Positions 29,282 to 38,454 of a DNA stretch of 64,000 nucleotides are shown here, one piece after another. The notes below the pieces were generated by a model. It was given only the letters and a program-made list of their open reading frames with translations, had not been told where the DNA came from and ran no database searches. Where the stretch lies: the NCBI RefSeq assembly GCF_007998985.1, contig NZ_CP041659.1:744001-808000 (forward strand), written 5' to 3'. This stretch comes from Sphingomonas xanthus (GTDB taxonomy: Bacteria; Pseudomonadota; Alphaproteobacteria; Sphingomonadales; Sphingomonadaceae). The translations under genes and the position numbers were made by a program. Within the stretch, counting starts at the first letter, position 1, and each line of letters opens with the position of its first letter.

Positions 29282-30850
29282 TCATTCCCATTCGATCGTA
29301 CCAGGCGGCTTCGACGTATGGTCGTAGACAACCCGGTTGATGCCCTTCACCTCGTTGATGATTCGCGTTGCGCAGCGGCTGAGGAAGGCCGCATCGAACG
29401 GATAGATGTCGGCAGTCATCCCGTCGACGCTGGTCACCGCGCGAAGCGCGCACACATGGTCGTAGGTTCGATAGTCGCCCATCACGCCAACCGTCTTGAC
29501 CGGCAACAACACCGCGAACGCTTGCCAGATCGCATCATAGAGCCCGGCATTGCGGATCTCCTCGAGGTAGACTGCGTCGGCCTTCCTCAGGATGTCACAG
29601 CGCTCCTTGCTGACCTCGCCCGGAATCCGGATCGCAAGGCCTGGTCCCGGAAACGGGTGGCGGCCGACGAACTGGTCGTTGAGGCCAAGTTCGCGGCCCA
29701 GCTCGCGGACTTCATCCTTGAACAGTTCGCGCAAGGGCTCGACCAGCTTCATGTTCATGCGCTCGGGCAAGCCGCCGACGTTATGATGGCTCTTGATCGT
29801 TACCGACGGCCCGCCGGTGAAGCTGACGCTTTCGATCACGTCCGGGTAGAGCGTGCCCTGCGCGAGGAAGTCGGCGCCGCCAAGTTTCTTCGCCTCTTCC
29901 TCGAACACGGCGATAAACTCTCCGCCGATGAACTTGCGCTTGGCCTCCGGGTCGGTGACCCCGGCAAGGCCGTTCATGAACCGCTCTTCGGCGTCCACCA
30001 CGACCAGCGGGATATTGTAATGATCGCGGAACAGCGTCTCCACCTGTTCCCGCTCGTTAAGCCGCAACAGGCCGTGATCGACGAACACGCAGGTCAGCTG
30101 GTCGCCGATTGCCTCGTGGATCAAAATCGCCGCAACCGAGGAATCGACCCCGCCCGACAAGCCGCAGATGACCCGGCCGGTGCCAACCTGCTGGCGAATT
30201 TCGGCGACCTTGGTGTCGCGATAGGCTGCCATCGTCCAGTCGCCGGCAAGCCCGCACACCTTGTGGACGAAGTTGGCGATCAGCCTTGCCCCGTTGGGCG
30301 TATGCGCCACTTCCGGGTGAAACTGGGTTCCGTAAAATCGGCGCTTCTCGTCGGCGATGACGGCGAACGGCGCGCCGTCGCTGACCGCGACGATCTCAAA
30401 GCCGGGCGCGAATTTGCTGACCTTGTCGCCGTGGCTCATCCAGACCTGGTGCCGCTCGCCCACGCTCCACAGCCCGTCAAACAGCGCGCAATCCTCGGTG
30501 ACCGTGATGAAGGCGCGACCGAACTCCCCGTCCCATTCGCCATTGCTGCCCGCCTCGACGGTGCCGCCAAGCTGGTGGGTCATCACTTGCTGGCCATAGC
30601 AAATACCGAGGATCGGCACGCCAGCTTCGAACAGTATTTGGGGGACGCGGGGGCTTCCCTCTTCCGGCACGCCCGCCGGTGAGCCCGACAGGATGATGCC
30701 CTTGGGCTGCATTCGCCGATAGGCATCTTCGGCCAGGCTGAAGGGAGCGATCTCGCAATAAACCCCCGCCTCGCGCACGCGGCGCGCGATCAGCTGGGTC
30801 ACCTGGCTGCCGAAATCGACGATGAGGATCGTATCTTGGGGTGCCGTCAT
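29282..30850 (-). CDS. guaA: GMP synthase (glutamine-hydrolysing)
   Basis: GuaA converts XMP to GMP. The N-terminal class I glutaminase domain has [15 protein letters not shown] with the nucleophile Cys and FHPEVAHT with the catalytic His. The C-terminal ATP pyrophosphatase has the PP-loop [18 protein letters not shown], followed by the dimerisation domain. ATG 30850 gives 522 residues starting [20 protein letters not shown]; the upstream reading adds 42 residues that overlap the neighbouring terminator. No strong ribosome site is visible at this start. Confidence 0.97.
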   Translation of the reverse strand: MTAPQDTILIVDFGSQVTQLIARRVREAGVYCEIAPFSLAEDAYRRMQPKGIILSGSPAGVPEEGSPRVPQILFEAGVPILGICYGQQVMTHQLGGTVEAGSNGEWDGEFGRAFITVTEDCALFDGLWSVGERHQVWMSHGDKVSKFAPGFEIVAVSDGAPFAVIADEKRRFYGTQFHPEVAHTPNGARLIANFVHKVCGLAGDWTMAAYRDTKVAEIRQQVGTGRVICGLSGGVDSSVAAILIHEAIGDQLTCVFVDHGLLRLNEREQVETLFRDHYNIPLVVVDAEERFMNGLAGVTDPEAKRKFIGGEFIAVFEEEAKKLGGADFLAQGTLYPDVIESVSFTGGPSVTIKSHHNVGGLPERMNMKLVEPLRELFKDEVRELGRELGLNDQFVGRHPFPGPGLAIRIPGEVSKERCDILRKADAVYLEEIRNAGLYDAIWQAFAVLLPVKTVGVMGDYRTYDHVCALRAVTSVDGMTADIYPFDAAFLSRCATRIINEVKGINRVVYDHTSKPPGTIEWE

Positions 30851-30903
30851 GGCTGGCCGATAGGCATCGGCGCCCGCGCTGTAAAGTTTCGCCCTGACAT
30901 GAA

Positions 30904-30936
30904 AATGGGCCGGGTTCGTCCAGAACCCGGCCCATT
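30904..30936 (-). terminator. Rho-independent terminator after the Gly/Tyr-rich gene
   Basis: A perfect 14-bp stem (30904-30917 with 30923-30936) and 5-base loop, read on the minus strand, ends in TTTTC. It lies about 25 bases after the stop of the gene at 30961-31530 and before guaA, so it should insulate guaA from that gene. Confidence 0.85.
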
Positions 30937-30960
30937 CCATTCCCTTGGAAAAGGGGGCGC

Positions 30961-31530
30961 TTAGTAACCGCGCCATTGGGCAGTGCGGCGCTTCACGTCG
31001 ATATCGCGAATGCGGCCGTCGTAGCGGACTTCACAGTTGAAGCGGAGGTCCGCGCCGGCGTTGTAGCCATAGCTGCCGTAACCGCCGCGGCCATAGCCGT
31101 CATAATAACGGTTGCCCGAGCTGGCGACGCCATAGACCTTGAGGCCGTAGGACTTGCGTTCCACCCGGGTAATACCCTGGACGCGGCCCTGGGCCTGATT
31201 GTTATAGCCGTAGCCGTAGCCATAGCCCTGGCCGCCATATCCATAGTAGCCGCCGCGATAGCCGTTGATCCGGGCTTCCACCGCGCGGGCACATTGGTTT
31301 ACGGCCGAACTTTGGTTGCGATAGCTGTTATAGCCGTAGTTTCCGTGCGGATATTGGCCATAGCCGAGGACGCTGTTGATGATCGCGCCGACCACCCCGC
31401 CCTGGTTGTTGCCATATCCATAGCCCGGGTAACTACTGCCGGGGTAATATTGCGCCGCAGCCGGGGTCGCCACACCCACGGCAGCCGCGATTCCGGCCGC
31501 ACCGGCCAGCATCTTCATCTTGAGCGACAT
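30961..31530 (-). CDS. Secreted Gly/Tyr-rich protein, paralogue 1
   Basis: The 189-residue protein has a signal peptide ending in PAAAQ (about residue 27) and a Gly/Tyr/Asn-rich mature part. It keeps conserved blocks: [30 protein letters not shown] (Cys80), [18 protein letters not shown] and DLRFNCEV (Cys166), ending [16 protein letters not shown]. The two cysteines are the only ones, so a disulphide is plausible. It is 45-50% similar in these blocks to the next gene, 140 bases upstream. I do not recognise a named family; envelope or surface roles are guesses. Confidence 0.8.
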   Translation of the reverse strand: MSLKMKMLAGAAGIAAAVGVATPAAAQYYPGSSYPGYGYGNNQGGVVGAIINSVLGYGQYPHGNYGYNSYRNQSSAVNQCARAVEARINGYRGGYYGYGGQGYGYGYGYNNQAQGRVQGITRVERKSYGLKVYGVASSGNRYYDGYGRGGYGSYGYNAGADLRFNCEVRYDGRIRDIDVKRRTAQWRGY

Positions 31531-31668
31531 CGGCTGTCTCCTCGTTACTCACCGGATCCTTTGCGCAGGATCGGTCTCTGATAACGGTTAATAGCCGAGT
31601 CGGGCTGCATTGGCCCTGAATGCCGATGTCGGCGTTCGTTCAGCTTTGCGGAACGTTCCCCTTGGCGC
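31531..31668 (-). other. Intergenic region between the two Gly/Tyr-rich genes
   Basis: The gap has no convincing reading frame. Reading on the minus strand it contains a 10-bp palindrome GGAACGTTCC near 31650 and a GAGGAG ribosome site before the ATG at 31530. No clear T-tailed hairpin ends the upstream gene, so read-through from it is possible. Confidence 0.4.
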
Positions 31669-32172
31669 TCAGTAGCCCCGCCACTGAGCCGGCCGCCGCT
31701 TGATGTCGATGTCGCGGATCTGCCCGTTGCGGTAAACCTTGCATTCGAAGCGAAGGTCGGCGCCGGCATGATAGCCGTAATTGCCATAGCCAGGACGGTT
31801 CCAGCCCTGGTAGCCGCCATAACCGGAACTAGCGACGCCCCATACCTTCAGCCCGTACTTCTTGCGTTCGACGCGGGTGATGCCCTGGACCCGGCCATTG
31901 CCATAGCGCCGATACTGGTTTCCGCTGTACCAGCCGCGCTGCCGGTTAAGCCGGGCTTCGACCGCGCGCGCGCACCGGTCGATCCCGTACCGCTCCCGGC
32001 CGTAATTATTGTATCCGTAGTTGCCATAGGGATAGCGGCCATAGCCAAGCACGCTGTCGACGATTGCGCTGCCAATGCCTCCGGACCGCTGCTGATACTG
32101 GGCCGAGGCGGGCCCGGCTACTGCGATTCCGGCCGCACCGGCCGCCACCAATATGATACGCATCCTGATCAT
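31669..32172 (-). CDS. Secreted Gly/Tyr-rich protein, paralogue 2
   Basis: The 167-residue protein has a signal peptide ending in GPASAQ (about residue 25). It has the same layout as its neighbour: [31 protein letters not shown] (Cys67), [26 protein letters not shown] (Cys144) and IRDIDIKRRPAQWRGY at the end. The Gly/Tyr linkers differ in length, while the ordered blocks are conserved. ATG 32172 is chosen because AAGGAG lies ten bases upstream; ATG 32163 is the alternative. Function is unknown. Confidence 0.8.
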   Translation of the reverse strand: MIRMRIILVAAGAAGIAVAGPASAQYQQRSGGIGSAIVDSVLGYGRYPYGNYGYNNYGRERYGIDRCARAVEARLNRQRGWYSGNQYRRYGNGRVQGITRVERKKYGLKVWGVASSGYGGYQGWNRPGYGNYGYHAGADLRFECKVYRNGQIRDIDIKRRPAQWRGY

Positions 32173-32273
32173 CCCGCATCTTCTCCTTGAACCGCGACCC
32201 CCGGCCCGACCGGGAAATAACGTTACAGGTCCGAAAAGGATGCAAGCCCCAAGGCTGAACGTACCAAGGAAAA

Positions 32274-32300
32274 GGGGCCGCGGCGTTAAGCCGCGGCCCC
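32274..32300 (-). terminator. Rho-independent terminator after the prolyl oligopeptidase gene
   Basis: An 11-bp GC-rich stem (32274-32284 with 32290-32300) with a 5-base loop is followed, on the minus strand, by TTTTCC. It lies about 24 bases past the stop at 32324. Confidence 0.85.
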
Positions 32301-32323
32301 CGAAGTGGTTCGATCGCGCGGAA

Positions 32324-34519
32324 CTATCGGGACCGTTCGAGACCGGTGAAGTGACCGAAGAATGCGTAGACGTCGGCCGCTTCCTCAATGATCTTGCTGG
32401 TCGGCTTGCCCGACCCGTGGCCGGCGCGGGTCTCGATCCGGATAAGGAGCGGATCCGTCCCGGTCGTCCCGGCCGCCTGAAGTGCCGCCGCATATTTGAA
32501 GCTGTGCCCCGGAACCACGCGATCGTCTGTGTCGGCGGTGGTCACCAGCACCGCCGGATAATCCACCCCGCCCTTGATGTTGTGATAGGGCGAATAGGTC
32601 AGCAGGCTGCGGAAATCGGCTTCCTTGTTGGGATAGCCATAATCGTCGACCCAGTAGCGGCCCGCGGTAAAACGGTCGAAGCGCAGCATATCCATCACGC
32701 CGACCGCCGGGGAGGCCGCGGCGAACAGGTCGGGGCGCTGGTTGACCACCGCGCCGACCAGCAGCCCGCCGTTGGAGCCGCCCGCGATCGCCAGCTGGTC
32801 CTTGCCGGTGATGCCCTGCGCCTTCAGATATTCGCCCGCGGCGATGAAGTCGTCGAACACGTTCTGCTTGTTCTGCAACCTGCCGGCATCGTGCCATGCC
32901 TTGCCATATTCGCCGCCGCCGCGAAGGTTGGCCATGACCCACACGCCGCCCGCTTCAAGCCATGCCAGCCGGGTCGGCGAATAGCCGGGGGTCATCGACA
33001 CGTTGAAGCCGCCATAGCCATAGAGCACGGTCGGTGCCGGGCCGGTGACGTCCTTGCGGCGGACGATGAACATCGGCACGCGGGTGCCGTCCTTCGACGC
33101 GTAGAAGCGCTGCTCGACCAGGTAATCGTCGGGATTGAATGCCAGCTTCGGCGCGGCCCAGGCGCTGGCCTTCCCGCTTGCCACGTCATAGCGGTAAATG
33201 GTGGTGGGCTGGTTGAAGCTGGTAAAGGCGAAGAAGGTTTCGTTATCGTCTTGGTCGCCCGCAAAACCGGCGGCGGTGCCGATCCCGGGAAGCGCGACCT
33301 TGCGGATCAGCTTGCCCTGGAGATCGTGGACCCGAACCTCGGTTTTCGCATCGACGAGATAGGATGCGGTAAGCCGCCCCCCGACCATCGATACGCCATC
33401 GAGCGTTGCCTCATCCTCGGCAATGATCGTCCGGACCTTCGGACTGGCCTGCGACACGTCCATTGCCACCAGCTTGAGCTTCGGCGCGCCGTCATTGGTG
33501 ATGAAGTAGAAGGTCGCGCCCTTGTTGCCGACATAGCTGTAATTATGGGTGAAACCCTTGATCAGCGTGCGCGGCTTGGCAGTCGGCCTTGCAAGGTCGA
33601 TCAGCGTCACTTCATAGCGATCGTCGGTGCCGATCGAACTGGTGACAACCAGCCACCGGCCGTCCTCGCTGATCGATGCATAATGCCCGTAATCGGGATG
33701 GTCGGGGGTGGCATAGACAAGCCGGTCGGCGGACTGAGGCGTCCCCAGCTTGTGGAAATAGACGCTCTGGTTCTTGTTGAGCGACTGGTAGGTCTGTCCG
33801 GGAGGCGGCTCGGGAAAGCGGCTGTAGTAGAAACCGCTGCCGTCCTTGGCCCATTCGACCGACCCGCCGAATTTCAGCCATTTCAGCTCGTCGCTCCTGA
33901 GCTCGCCGGTGCCGACGTCGAGCACCTTGACGGTCCGCCAGTCGGTGCCGCCGTCTTGGATTGCATAGGCGAGCAGCTTGCCGTCGTCGCTCGGGCTCCA
34001 TTCGGCCAGCGCGGTCGCGCCGTCGGCGGACCAGCCATTGGGGTCGATCAGCACCCGGCCCTCGCCATCGGCCGACGAACGGACATAGAGCACCGACTGG
34101 TTCTGCAACCCGTCGTTGCGCGAATAGAAATAGCGGCCGCCCTTCTCACGCGGAATCCCGAAGCGCTCATAATCGTAAAGCTCGGTCATCCGAGCCTTGA
34201 ACTTGTCGCGGAGCGGAAGCGATTCGAGGAAGGCGTCGGTGACCGCATTTTGCGCGGTTACCCAGGCCCGGACCTCAGGATCGTTGCGGACGTCATTCTC
34301 CAGCCAGCGATAAGGGTCGGCGACATTTTCGCCGAACTGGGGCTCGATCAGGTCCATCTTGCGGGTCAGCGGATATTGGATGGCGCCCTCCTGAGGCGTT
34401 GCGGCTGCCGCGGCGGCCAGTTCGGGGGGTGACGGGGGAGGCGGGGGAACAGTGGCGCAAGCGCCTAGGGCGAGGCTGGAGGTGGCCAGCAAGGCGGCGG
34501 CGGTCAGGCGGAATGGCAT
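32324..34519 (-). CDS. Prolyl oligopeptidase family lipoprotein (S9A)
   Basis: This 731-residue serine peptidase hydrolyses short peptides after proline. It has a signal peptide with lipobox LGAC (Cys21) followed by a Pro/Ala linker, so it is predicted to be lipid-anchored in the envelope. A beta-propeller domain spans about residues 70-470 and an alpha/beta-hydrolase domain follows. Catalytic residues are Ser582 in GGSNGG, an Asp in TADTDDRV (663-667) and His701 in AGHGSG. Terminators lie before and after it, so it is transcribed alone. Confidence 0.93.
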   Translation of the reverse strand: MPFRLTAAALLATSSLALGACATVPPPPPSPPELAAAAAATPQEGAIQYPLTRKMDLIEPQFGENVADPYRWLENDVRNDPEVRAWVTAQNAVTDAFLESLPLRDKFKARMTELYDYERFGIPREKGGRYFYSRNDGLQNQSVLYVRSSADGEGRVLIDPNGWSADGATALAEWSPSDDGKLLAYAIQDGGTDWRTVKVLDVGTGELRSDELKWLKFGGSVEWAKDGSGFYYSRFPEPPPGQTYQSLNKNQSVYFHKLGTPQSADRLVYATPDHPDYGHYASISEDGRWLVVTSSIGTDDRYEVTLIDLARPTAKPRTLIKGFTHNYSYVGNKGATFYFITNDGAPKLKLVAMDVSQASPKVRTIIAEDEATLDGVSMVGGRLTASYLVDAKTEVRVHDLQGKLIRKVALPGIGTAAGFAGDQDDNETFFAFTSFNQPTTIYRYDVASGKASAWAAPKLAFNPDDYLVEQRFYASKDGTRVPMFIVRRKDVTGPAPTVLYGYGGFNVSMTPGYSPTRLAWLEAGGVWVMANLRGGGEYGKAWHDAGRLQNKQNVFDDFIAAGEYLKAQGITGKDQLAIAGGSNGGLLVGAVVNQRPDLFAAASPAVGVMDMLRFDRFTAGRYWVDDYGYPNKEADFRSLLTYSPYHNIKGGVDYPAVLVTTADTDDRVVPGHSFKYAAALQAAGTTGTDPLLIRIETRAGHGSGKPTSKIIEEAADVYAFFGHFTGLERSR

Positions 34520-34551
34520 GAAGAAAATCTCCGGGAACTACTGGCAAAGAA

Positions 34552-34582
34552 AAAGGCGCGGGCCAGACTAGCCCGCGCCTTT
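34552..34582 (-). terminator. Terminator of the rpsM-rplQ operon
   Basis: A 12-bp stem (34552-34563 with 34571-34582) and 7-base loop, read on the minus strand, is followed by an A/T tract (TCTTT). It lies about 27 bases past the rplQ stop and about 30 bases before the prolyl oligopeptidase start. The other face also carries T residues, so it could work in both directions. Confidence 0.8.
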
Positions 34583-34608
34583 CGTTTTTCAATCCGTGGA
34601 AGCGACGA

Positions 34609-35025
34609 TCAGGCCTCTTCGCCTTCTTCGACCATCACCGGACCCGAGTCCTGGCCCTTGGCCGAGACGTCGCGGTCAACGAATTCGATGATCGCCATCG
34701 GCGAGGCGTCCGACGAACGGATGCCGGCCTTCACCACGCGGGTGTAGCCGCCGTTGCGCTCGGCGTAGCGCGAGGCGATAACGTCGAACAGCTTGACCAG
34801 TTGGGCATCGTCGAGCAGGCGCGCATGGGCCAAGCGACGGTTCGAAAGCCCGCCCTTCTTGGCAAGCGTTACCAGCTTCTCGACATAGGGACGAAGTTCC
34901 TTCGCCTTGGCAAGGGTGGTGGTGATCTGTTCATGCTTGATCAGGGCGGCGGCCATGTTGCGGAACATGGCGGCGCGGTGGGCCGAGGTGCGCTGAAGCT
35001 TACGGCCGGCGATGCGATGGCGCAT
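34609..35025 (-). CDS. rplQ: 50S ribosomal protein L17
   Basis: L17 binds 23S rRNA domain III near the exit tunnel. The 138-residue protein starts [20 protein letters not shown], a nearly invariant opening, and has [24 protein letters not shown]. An acidic C-terminal tail (MVEEGEEA) is common in alphaproteobacteria. It is the last gene of the operon, 90 bases after rpoA and just before the terminator. Confidence 0.98.
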   Translation of the reverse strand: MRHRIAGRKLQRTSAHRAAMFRNMAAALIKHEQITTTLAKAKELRPYVEKLVTLAKKGGLSNRRLAHARLLDDAQLVKLFDVIASRYAERNGGYTRVVKAGIRSSDASPMAIIEFVDRDVSAKGQDSGPVMVEEGEEA

Positions 35026-35115
35026 TTTTCTAGTCCTTCGTTCGTAGGGGGCCCGTGCGAGGTAGCCCGATCCAGGCGGTGATCACGGGCACCGCCCAAA
35101 CCCGTTTGCGGTCAA

Positions 35116-36189
35116 TTAGCCCAGCAATTCCTGCTCAAGCTTCTTGGCCATTTCCTCGATATTTTCCGGCGGCCAGCCGGGGATGTCCATGCCGAGGCGC
35201 AGGCCCATCGAGGCAAGGACTTCCTTGATCTCGTTGAGGCTCTTGCGGCCGAAGTTCGGCGTGCGGAGCATCTCGGCCTCGGTCTTCTGGACCAGATCGC
35301 CGATGTAGATGATATTGTCGTTCTTCAGGCAGTTGGCCGAACGGACCGACAGTTCCAGCTCATCGACTTTCTTGAGTAGGTAGCGGTTGAGCTGGTTGGT
35401 GTCTGCGGCGGCGCCTTCCTGGGCGACGATGCCGGGGGTTCCGGCCATGCCCGCGGACGGGGCGGCGCGAACCTGACTGTCGTCGAAGTGGACGAACAGC
35501 TGCAACTGATCCTGAAGAATCCGGGCCGAATAGCCCAGCGCGTCCTCGGGGCTGACAGTGCCGTCGGTTTCGACGGTCAGGGTCAGCTTGTCATAATCCA
35601 GTTCCTGACCGACGCGGGTGTTTTCCACCTTGTAGGCGACCTGGCGAACCGGGCTGTAGAGCGCATCGACCGGGATCAGGCCGATCGGCGCATCCGCCGG
35701 ACGATTGGCGGCCGACGGAACATAGCCCTTCCCGACGTCAGCGGTCAGTTCCATGTTGAGCGTCGCGCCATCGTCGAGGTGGCAGATGACGAGTTCAGGG
35801 TTGGTCACCTCGATATCGCCGCTGGTGGCGATCTGGCCGGCGGTGACTTCGCCCGGGCCGGTCGCCGACAGCTGGAGACGCTTCGGGCCTTCGCCTTCCA
35901 TCTTAAGCGCGATCTGCTTCACGTTAAGGATGATGTCTGTGACGTCCTCGCGGACCCCCGCCAGGCTCGAGAATTCATGCAGCACGCCTTCGATCTTGAT
36001 CGAGGTGACGGCCGCGCCCTGAAGCGACGACAGCAGCACGCGACGCAGCGAGTTGCCGAGGGTCATGCCAAAGCCACGCTCCAGCGGCTCGGCCACGAAC
36101 ACCGCCTTGCGGCGGACGTCGGTGCCCGGCTTTCGCTCCAGCGCGTTCGGCTTCTTTAGTTCCTGCCAGTTCTTTGTGTTGACGGCCAT
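35116..36189 (-). CDS. rpoA: RNA polymerase alpha subunit
   Basis: The alpha subunit dimerises to nucleate RNA polymerase assembly, and its C-terminal domain contacts UP elements and activators. The 357-residue protein has the N-terminal assembly domain ([20 protein letters not shown], residues 35-55), a flexible linker rich in Ala and Gly ([18 protein letters not shown]), and the C-terminal domain with [13 protein letters not shown] and [14 protein letters not shown]. It is slightly longer than the 330-340 usual because of the linker. It lies between rpsK and rplQ. Confidence 0.98.
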   Translation of the reverse strand: MAVNTKNWQELKKPNALERKPGTDVRRKAVFVAEPLERGFGMTLGNSLRRVLLSSLQGAAVTSIKIEGVLHEFSSLAGVREDVTDIILNVKQIALKMEGEGPKRLQLSATGPGEVTAGQIATSGDIEVTNPELVICHLDDGATLNMELTADVGKGYVPSAANRPADAPIGLIPVDALYSPVRQVAYKVENTRVGQELDYDKLTLTVETDGTVSPEDALGYSARILQDQLQLFVHFDDSQVRAAPSAGMAGTPGIVAQEGAAADTNQLNRYLLKKVDELELSVRSANCLKNDNIIYIGDLVQKTEAEMLRTPNFGRKSLNEIKEVLASMGLRLGMDIPGWPPENIEEMAKKLEQELLG

Positions 36190-36295
36190 TTTTCTTCCTT
36201 GGCAGTAGGGGGAGGCGGCGTCCCGCGGTCCCCTGGATTTGAACCTTGTTGCCTAAGCGGATCGGGCCAGAGCAGATGCCCCGGCCGATCTCGGC

Positions 36296-36685
36296 TCAGA
36301 CGCGGCGACGCTTCGACGGGCGCACGCCATTGTGCGGGATCGGGGTCACGTCGCGGATCGACGTGATCTGGAAGCCGACCGCCTGCAGCGCACGAAGCGC
36401 GCTCTCGCGGCCCGAACCCGGACCCTTGACCTCGACCTCGAGGGTGCGGACGCCATGTTCGGCGGCCTTGCGGCCTGCGTCTTCCGCCGCGACCTGCGCC
36501 GCATAAGGCGTCGACTTGCGGCTGCCCTTGAAGCCCATCATGCCAGCCGAGCTCCACGCGATGGCGTTGCCCTGGGCGTCGGTGATGGTGATCATAGTAT
36601 TGTTGAAGCTGGCGTTCACATGGGCGACGCCGGCGGTGATGTTCTTGCGCTCGCGACGGCGAAGACGCTGGGGGGATTGGGCCAT
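36296..36685 (-). CDS. rpsK: 30S ribosomal protein S11
   Basis: S11 shapes the platform of the small subunit and the Shine-Dalgarno cleft. The 129-residue protein has [22 protein letters not shown], the [19 protein letters not shown] region and the C-terminal [18 protein letters not shown], all family-defining. It follows rpsM by 81 bases and precedes rpoA by about 106 bases. No gene is evident in those gaps. Confidence 0.98.
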   Translation of the reverse strand: MAQSPQRLRRRERKNITAGVAHVNASFNNTMITITDAQGNAIAWSSAGMMGFKGSRKSTPYAAQVAAEDAGRKAAEHGVRTLEVEVKGPGSGRESALRALQAVGFQITSIRDVTPIPHNGVRPSKRRRV

Positions 36686-36766
36686 TCTCTCTAAATCCTC
36701 GAAAAGCGGTCGGCGAGGCGCATCGTCACCACGCAGGATGCGTGCCGGCGTAGCGCCCCAGCGGCG

Positions 36767-37135
36767 TTACTTCTTCTTGCCGGCGATCGGCTTCGCCTTA
36801 CCCTTGCGGGTGCGGGCGTTGGTATGCGTGCGCTGGCCGCGGACCGGAAGGCCCTTGCGGTGACGCAGGCCGCGGTAGCAGGCGAGGTCCATCAAGCGCT
36901 TGATGTTCATCGCCGTCTCACGACGCAGGTCGCCTTCGACGGTGTAGTCGGCGTCAATCGCTTCGCGGATGTGCAGCACTTCCTGATCCGACAAGTCCTG
37001 GACGCGGCGCTCCGGAGCGATCTTCAGCTTTTCGGTGATTTCCTTGGCCTTGGCCTGTCCAATGCCGTGGATATATTGAAGCGCGATCAGAACGCGCTTG
37101 TTGGTGGGCAGGTTGACGCCCGCAATACGTGCCAT
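36767..37135 (-). CDS. rpsM: 30S ribosomal protein S13
   Basis: S13 sits in the head of the small subunit and touches the P-site tRNA with its C-terminal tail. The 122-residue protein begins [19 protein letters not shown] and has [10 protein letters not shown] and the basic tail [19 protein letters not shown]. It is the first gene of the operon here. secY and adk, its usual upstream neighbours, are absent. Confidence 0.98.
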   Translation of the reverse strand: MARIAGVNLPTNKRVLIALQYIHGIGQAKAKEITEKLKIAPERRVQDLSDQEVLHIREAIDADYTVEGDLRRETAMNIKRLMDLACYRGLRHRKGLPVRGQRTHTNARTRKGKAKPIAGKKK

Positions 37136-37501
37136 GAACTATTTTCTCCTAGCTCCACAGGTCAGCGGGCACCCGACCGACCCATCTCAAAGCGTTGACC
37201 CTTCAGGATCCCGTCAAAGTCGCCTTCGAAGGGAGCCCTGTCCAACGGCAAAACGGCGCGCGCAGGGATGCGCCGCCGGCCAACCGGTGAAACGGGATGG
37301 GGATGCTGTAGGAGTCGCCCGGGTGAGAGTCAAGCGCAGACGGGACCCTTTCGGCTATCCGGAACAACCCATTTTGCCTGCACCGCTAACCCATGCGAAG
37401 CGACCCCGGTGTCTGCCCGAACGAAGTCGCGCCAGATCGCCATGCGCCCCGACCCTGCAGGCGATTGCCGCGCAACCGCCATGCCATTAGGGCGGTTGGC
37501 A
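37136..37501. other. Intergenic region between rpsM and ribF
   Basis: This 366-base gap between divergent genes holds the likely rpsM promoter (37305-37333), about 160 bases of rpsM leader and the ribF upstream region. The leader is GC-rich with imperfect hairpins, for example around 37253-37275. In other bacteria S4 represses the alpha operon by binding a leader pseudoknot, but I cannot identify one here. No tRNA or protein gene is evident. Confidence 0.55.
37305..37333 (-). promoter_or_regulatory. Predicted promoter of the rpsM-rpsK-rpoA-rplQ operon
   Basis: On the minus strand, TTGACT (37328-37333, within CGCTTGACT) and TACAGC (37305-37310) are separated by 17 bases. The -35 element matches the CTTGAC pattern common in alphaproteobacteria, and the -10 is weaker. 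Transcription would begin near 37298. Confidence 0.5.
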
Positions 37502-38443
37502 ATGCAGCGCCTGTTCCACGACCATCCGATCCCCGACGCGCTTCGCGGCGCCGTGATCGCATTGGGCAATTTCGACGGTTTCCACCTCGGCCACCAGGCC
37601 GTGGTCGGGCGGGCGGTGCAGAAAGCCGCGCATGAGCGGCGGCCGGCGATCGTCGCGACTTTCGATCCTCACCCGGTTCGCCATTTCCGGCCCGAGACGC
37701 CGCCCTTTCGCCTGACCACGCTCGACCAGCGCGAGCGTCTGTTCGCCGCGGCCGGAGCCGACGCGATGCTGGTGTTCCGCTTCGGCGCCGAACTGGCCGC
37801 GACGCCGGCCGAGGAGTTCGTCGCCGACCTGCTCGGGCGCCGGCTCGGCGCGGCGGGGGTGGTGACCGGCGAGGACTTCACATTCGGCAAGGGGCGCGGC
37901 GGCAATGCGCAACGGTTGCGCGAATGGGGCGCGGCGCGGGGCATCGATGCCGAAGCGATGACCGCAGTGGTGCTGGACGGAAAGCGAATCTCCTCTGGCC
38001 GGATCCGCGAGGCGCTCCAGGCGGGTGATCCTGCATCCGCCACCCGCCTCCTCACGCGGCCGTTCGCGATCGCGGGCAAGGTGATCCATGGCGACAAGCG
38101 CGGGCGCGAGCTTGGCTGGCCCACCGCCAACATGGAACTCGGCAGCTATCTTCGCCCGGCCTATGGCATCTATGCGGTGCGTGTCCGCCTCGGCGATGGC
38201 AGCGAGCATGACGGGGTAGCCAATCTTGGCGTTCGGCCGATGTTCGATCCGCCCCGCGAATTGCTGGAAACTGTATTGTTCGACTTCGACGGCGACCTCT
38301 ACGGGCAGGCCATCGAAGTGGCGCTCCACGCTTACATCCGGCGCGAGATGAAATTCGACGGGATCAACGCGCTGAAGGCCCGGATGGACGAGGACGCCGC
38401 TGCGGCCCGCCGGCTGCTTGCCGCTGGCCCGCCCCTCGCCTAA
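37502..38443 (+). CDS. ribF: Bifunctional riboflavin kinase/FMN adenylyltransferase
   Basis: RibF makes FMN and then FAD from riboflavin. The N-terminal adenylyltransferase has ALGNFDGFHLGHQAVV (HxGH nucleotide-binding motif), ATFDPHPVRHF and the ISSGRIREAL signature. The C-terminal kinase has KRGRELGWPTANM. ATG 37502 gives 313 residues, the usual size; an ATG at 37481 adds seven residues. ileS follows 11 bases after its stop, and ribF-ileS-lspA is a conserved order. Confidence 0.95.
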   Translation: MQRLFHDHPIPDALRGAVIALGNFDGFHLGHQAVVGRAVQKAAHERRPAIVATFDPHPVRHFRPETPPFRLTTLDQRERLFAAAGADAMLVFRFGAELAATPAEEFVADLLGRRLGAAGVVTGEDFTFGKGRGGNAQRLREWGAARGIDAEAMTAVVLDGKRISSGRIREALQAGDPASATRLLTRPFAIAGKVIHGDKRGRELGWPTANMELGSYLRPAYGIYAVRVRLGDGSEHDGVANLGVRPMFDPPRELLETVLFDFDGDLYGQAIEVALHAYIRREMKFDGINALKARMDEDAAAARRLLAAGPPLA

Positions 38444-38454
38444 GGCCCGCCGCG

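Noticed and set aside
30850..30976. A longer GuaA reading from 30976
   Set aside because: The extra residues overlap the terminator of the neighbouring gene and do not resemble GuaA N termini.
31298..31440. Gly/Tyr repeats in the secreted paralogues as a repeat array or CRISPR
   Set aside because: The repeated codons are coding and degenerate, and follow the reading frame of a secreted protein with conserved flanking blocks.
32153..34432. A long plus-strand reading frame of 759 codons opposite the prolyl oligopeptidase gene
   Set aside because: It is the reverse complement of a full-length S9A protease with its catalytic residues, and the frame lacks domain structure. Long antisense frames are common in GC-rich genes.
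37136..37501. A possible small gene or tRNA in the rpsM-ribF gap
   Set aside because: No frame has a credible start and family match, and no cloverleaf was found. Promoter and leader elements explain the gap.
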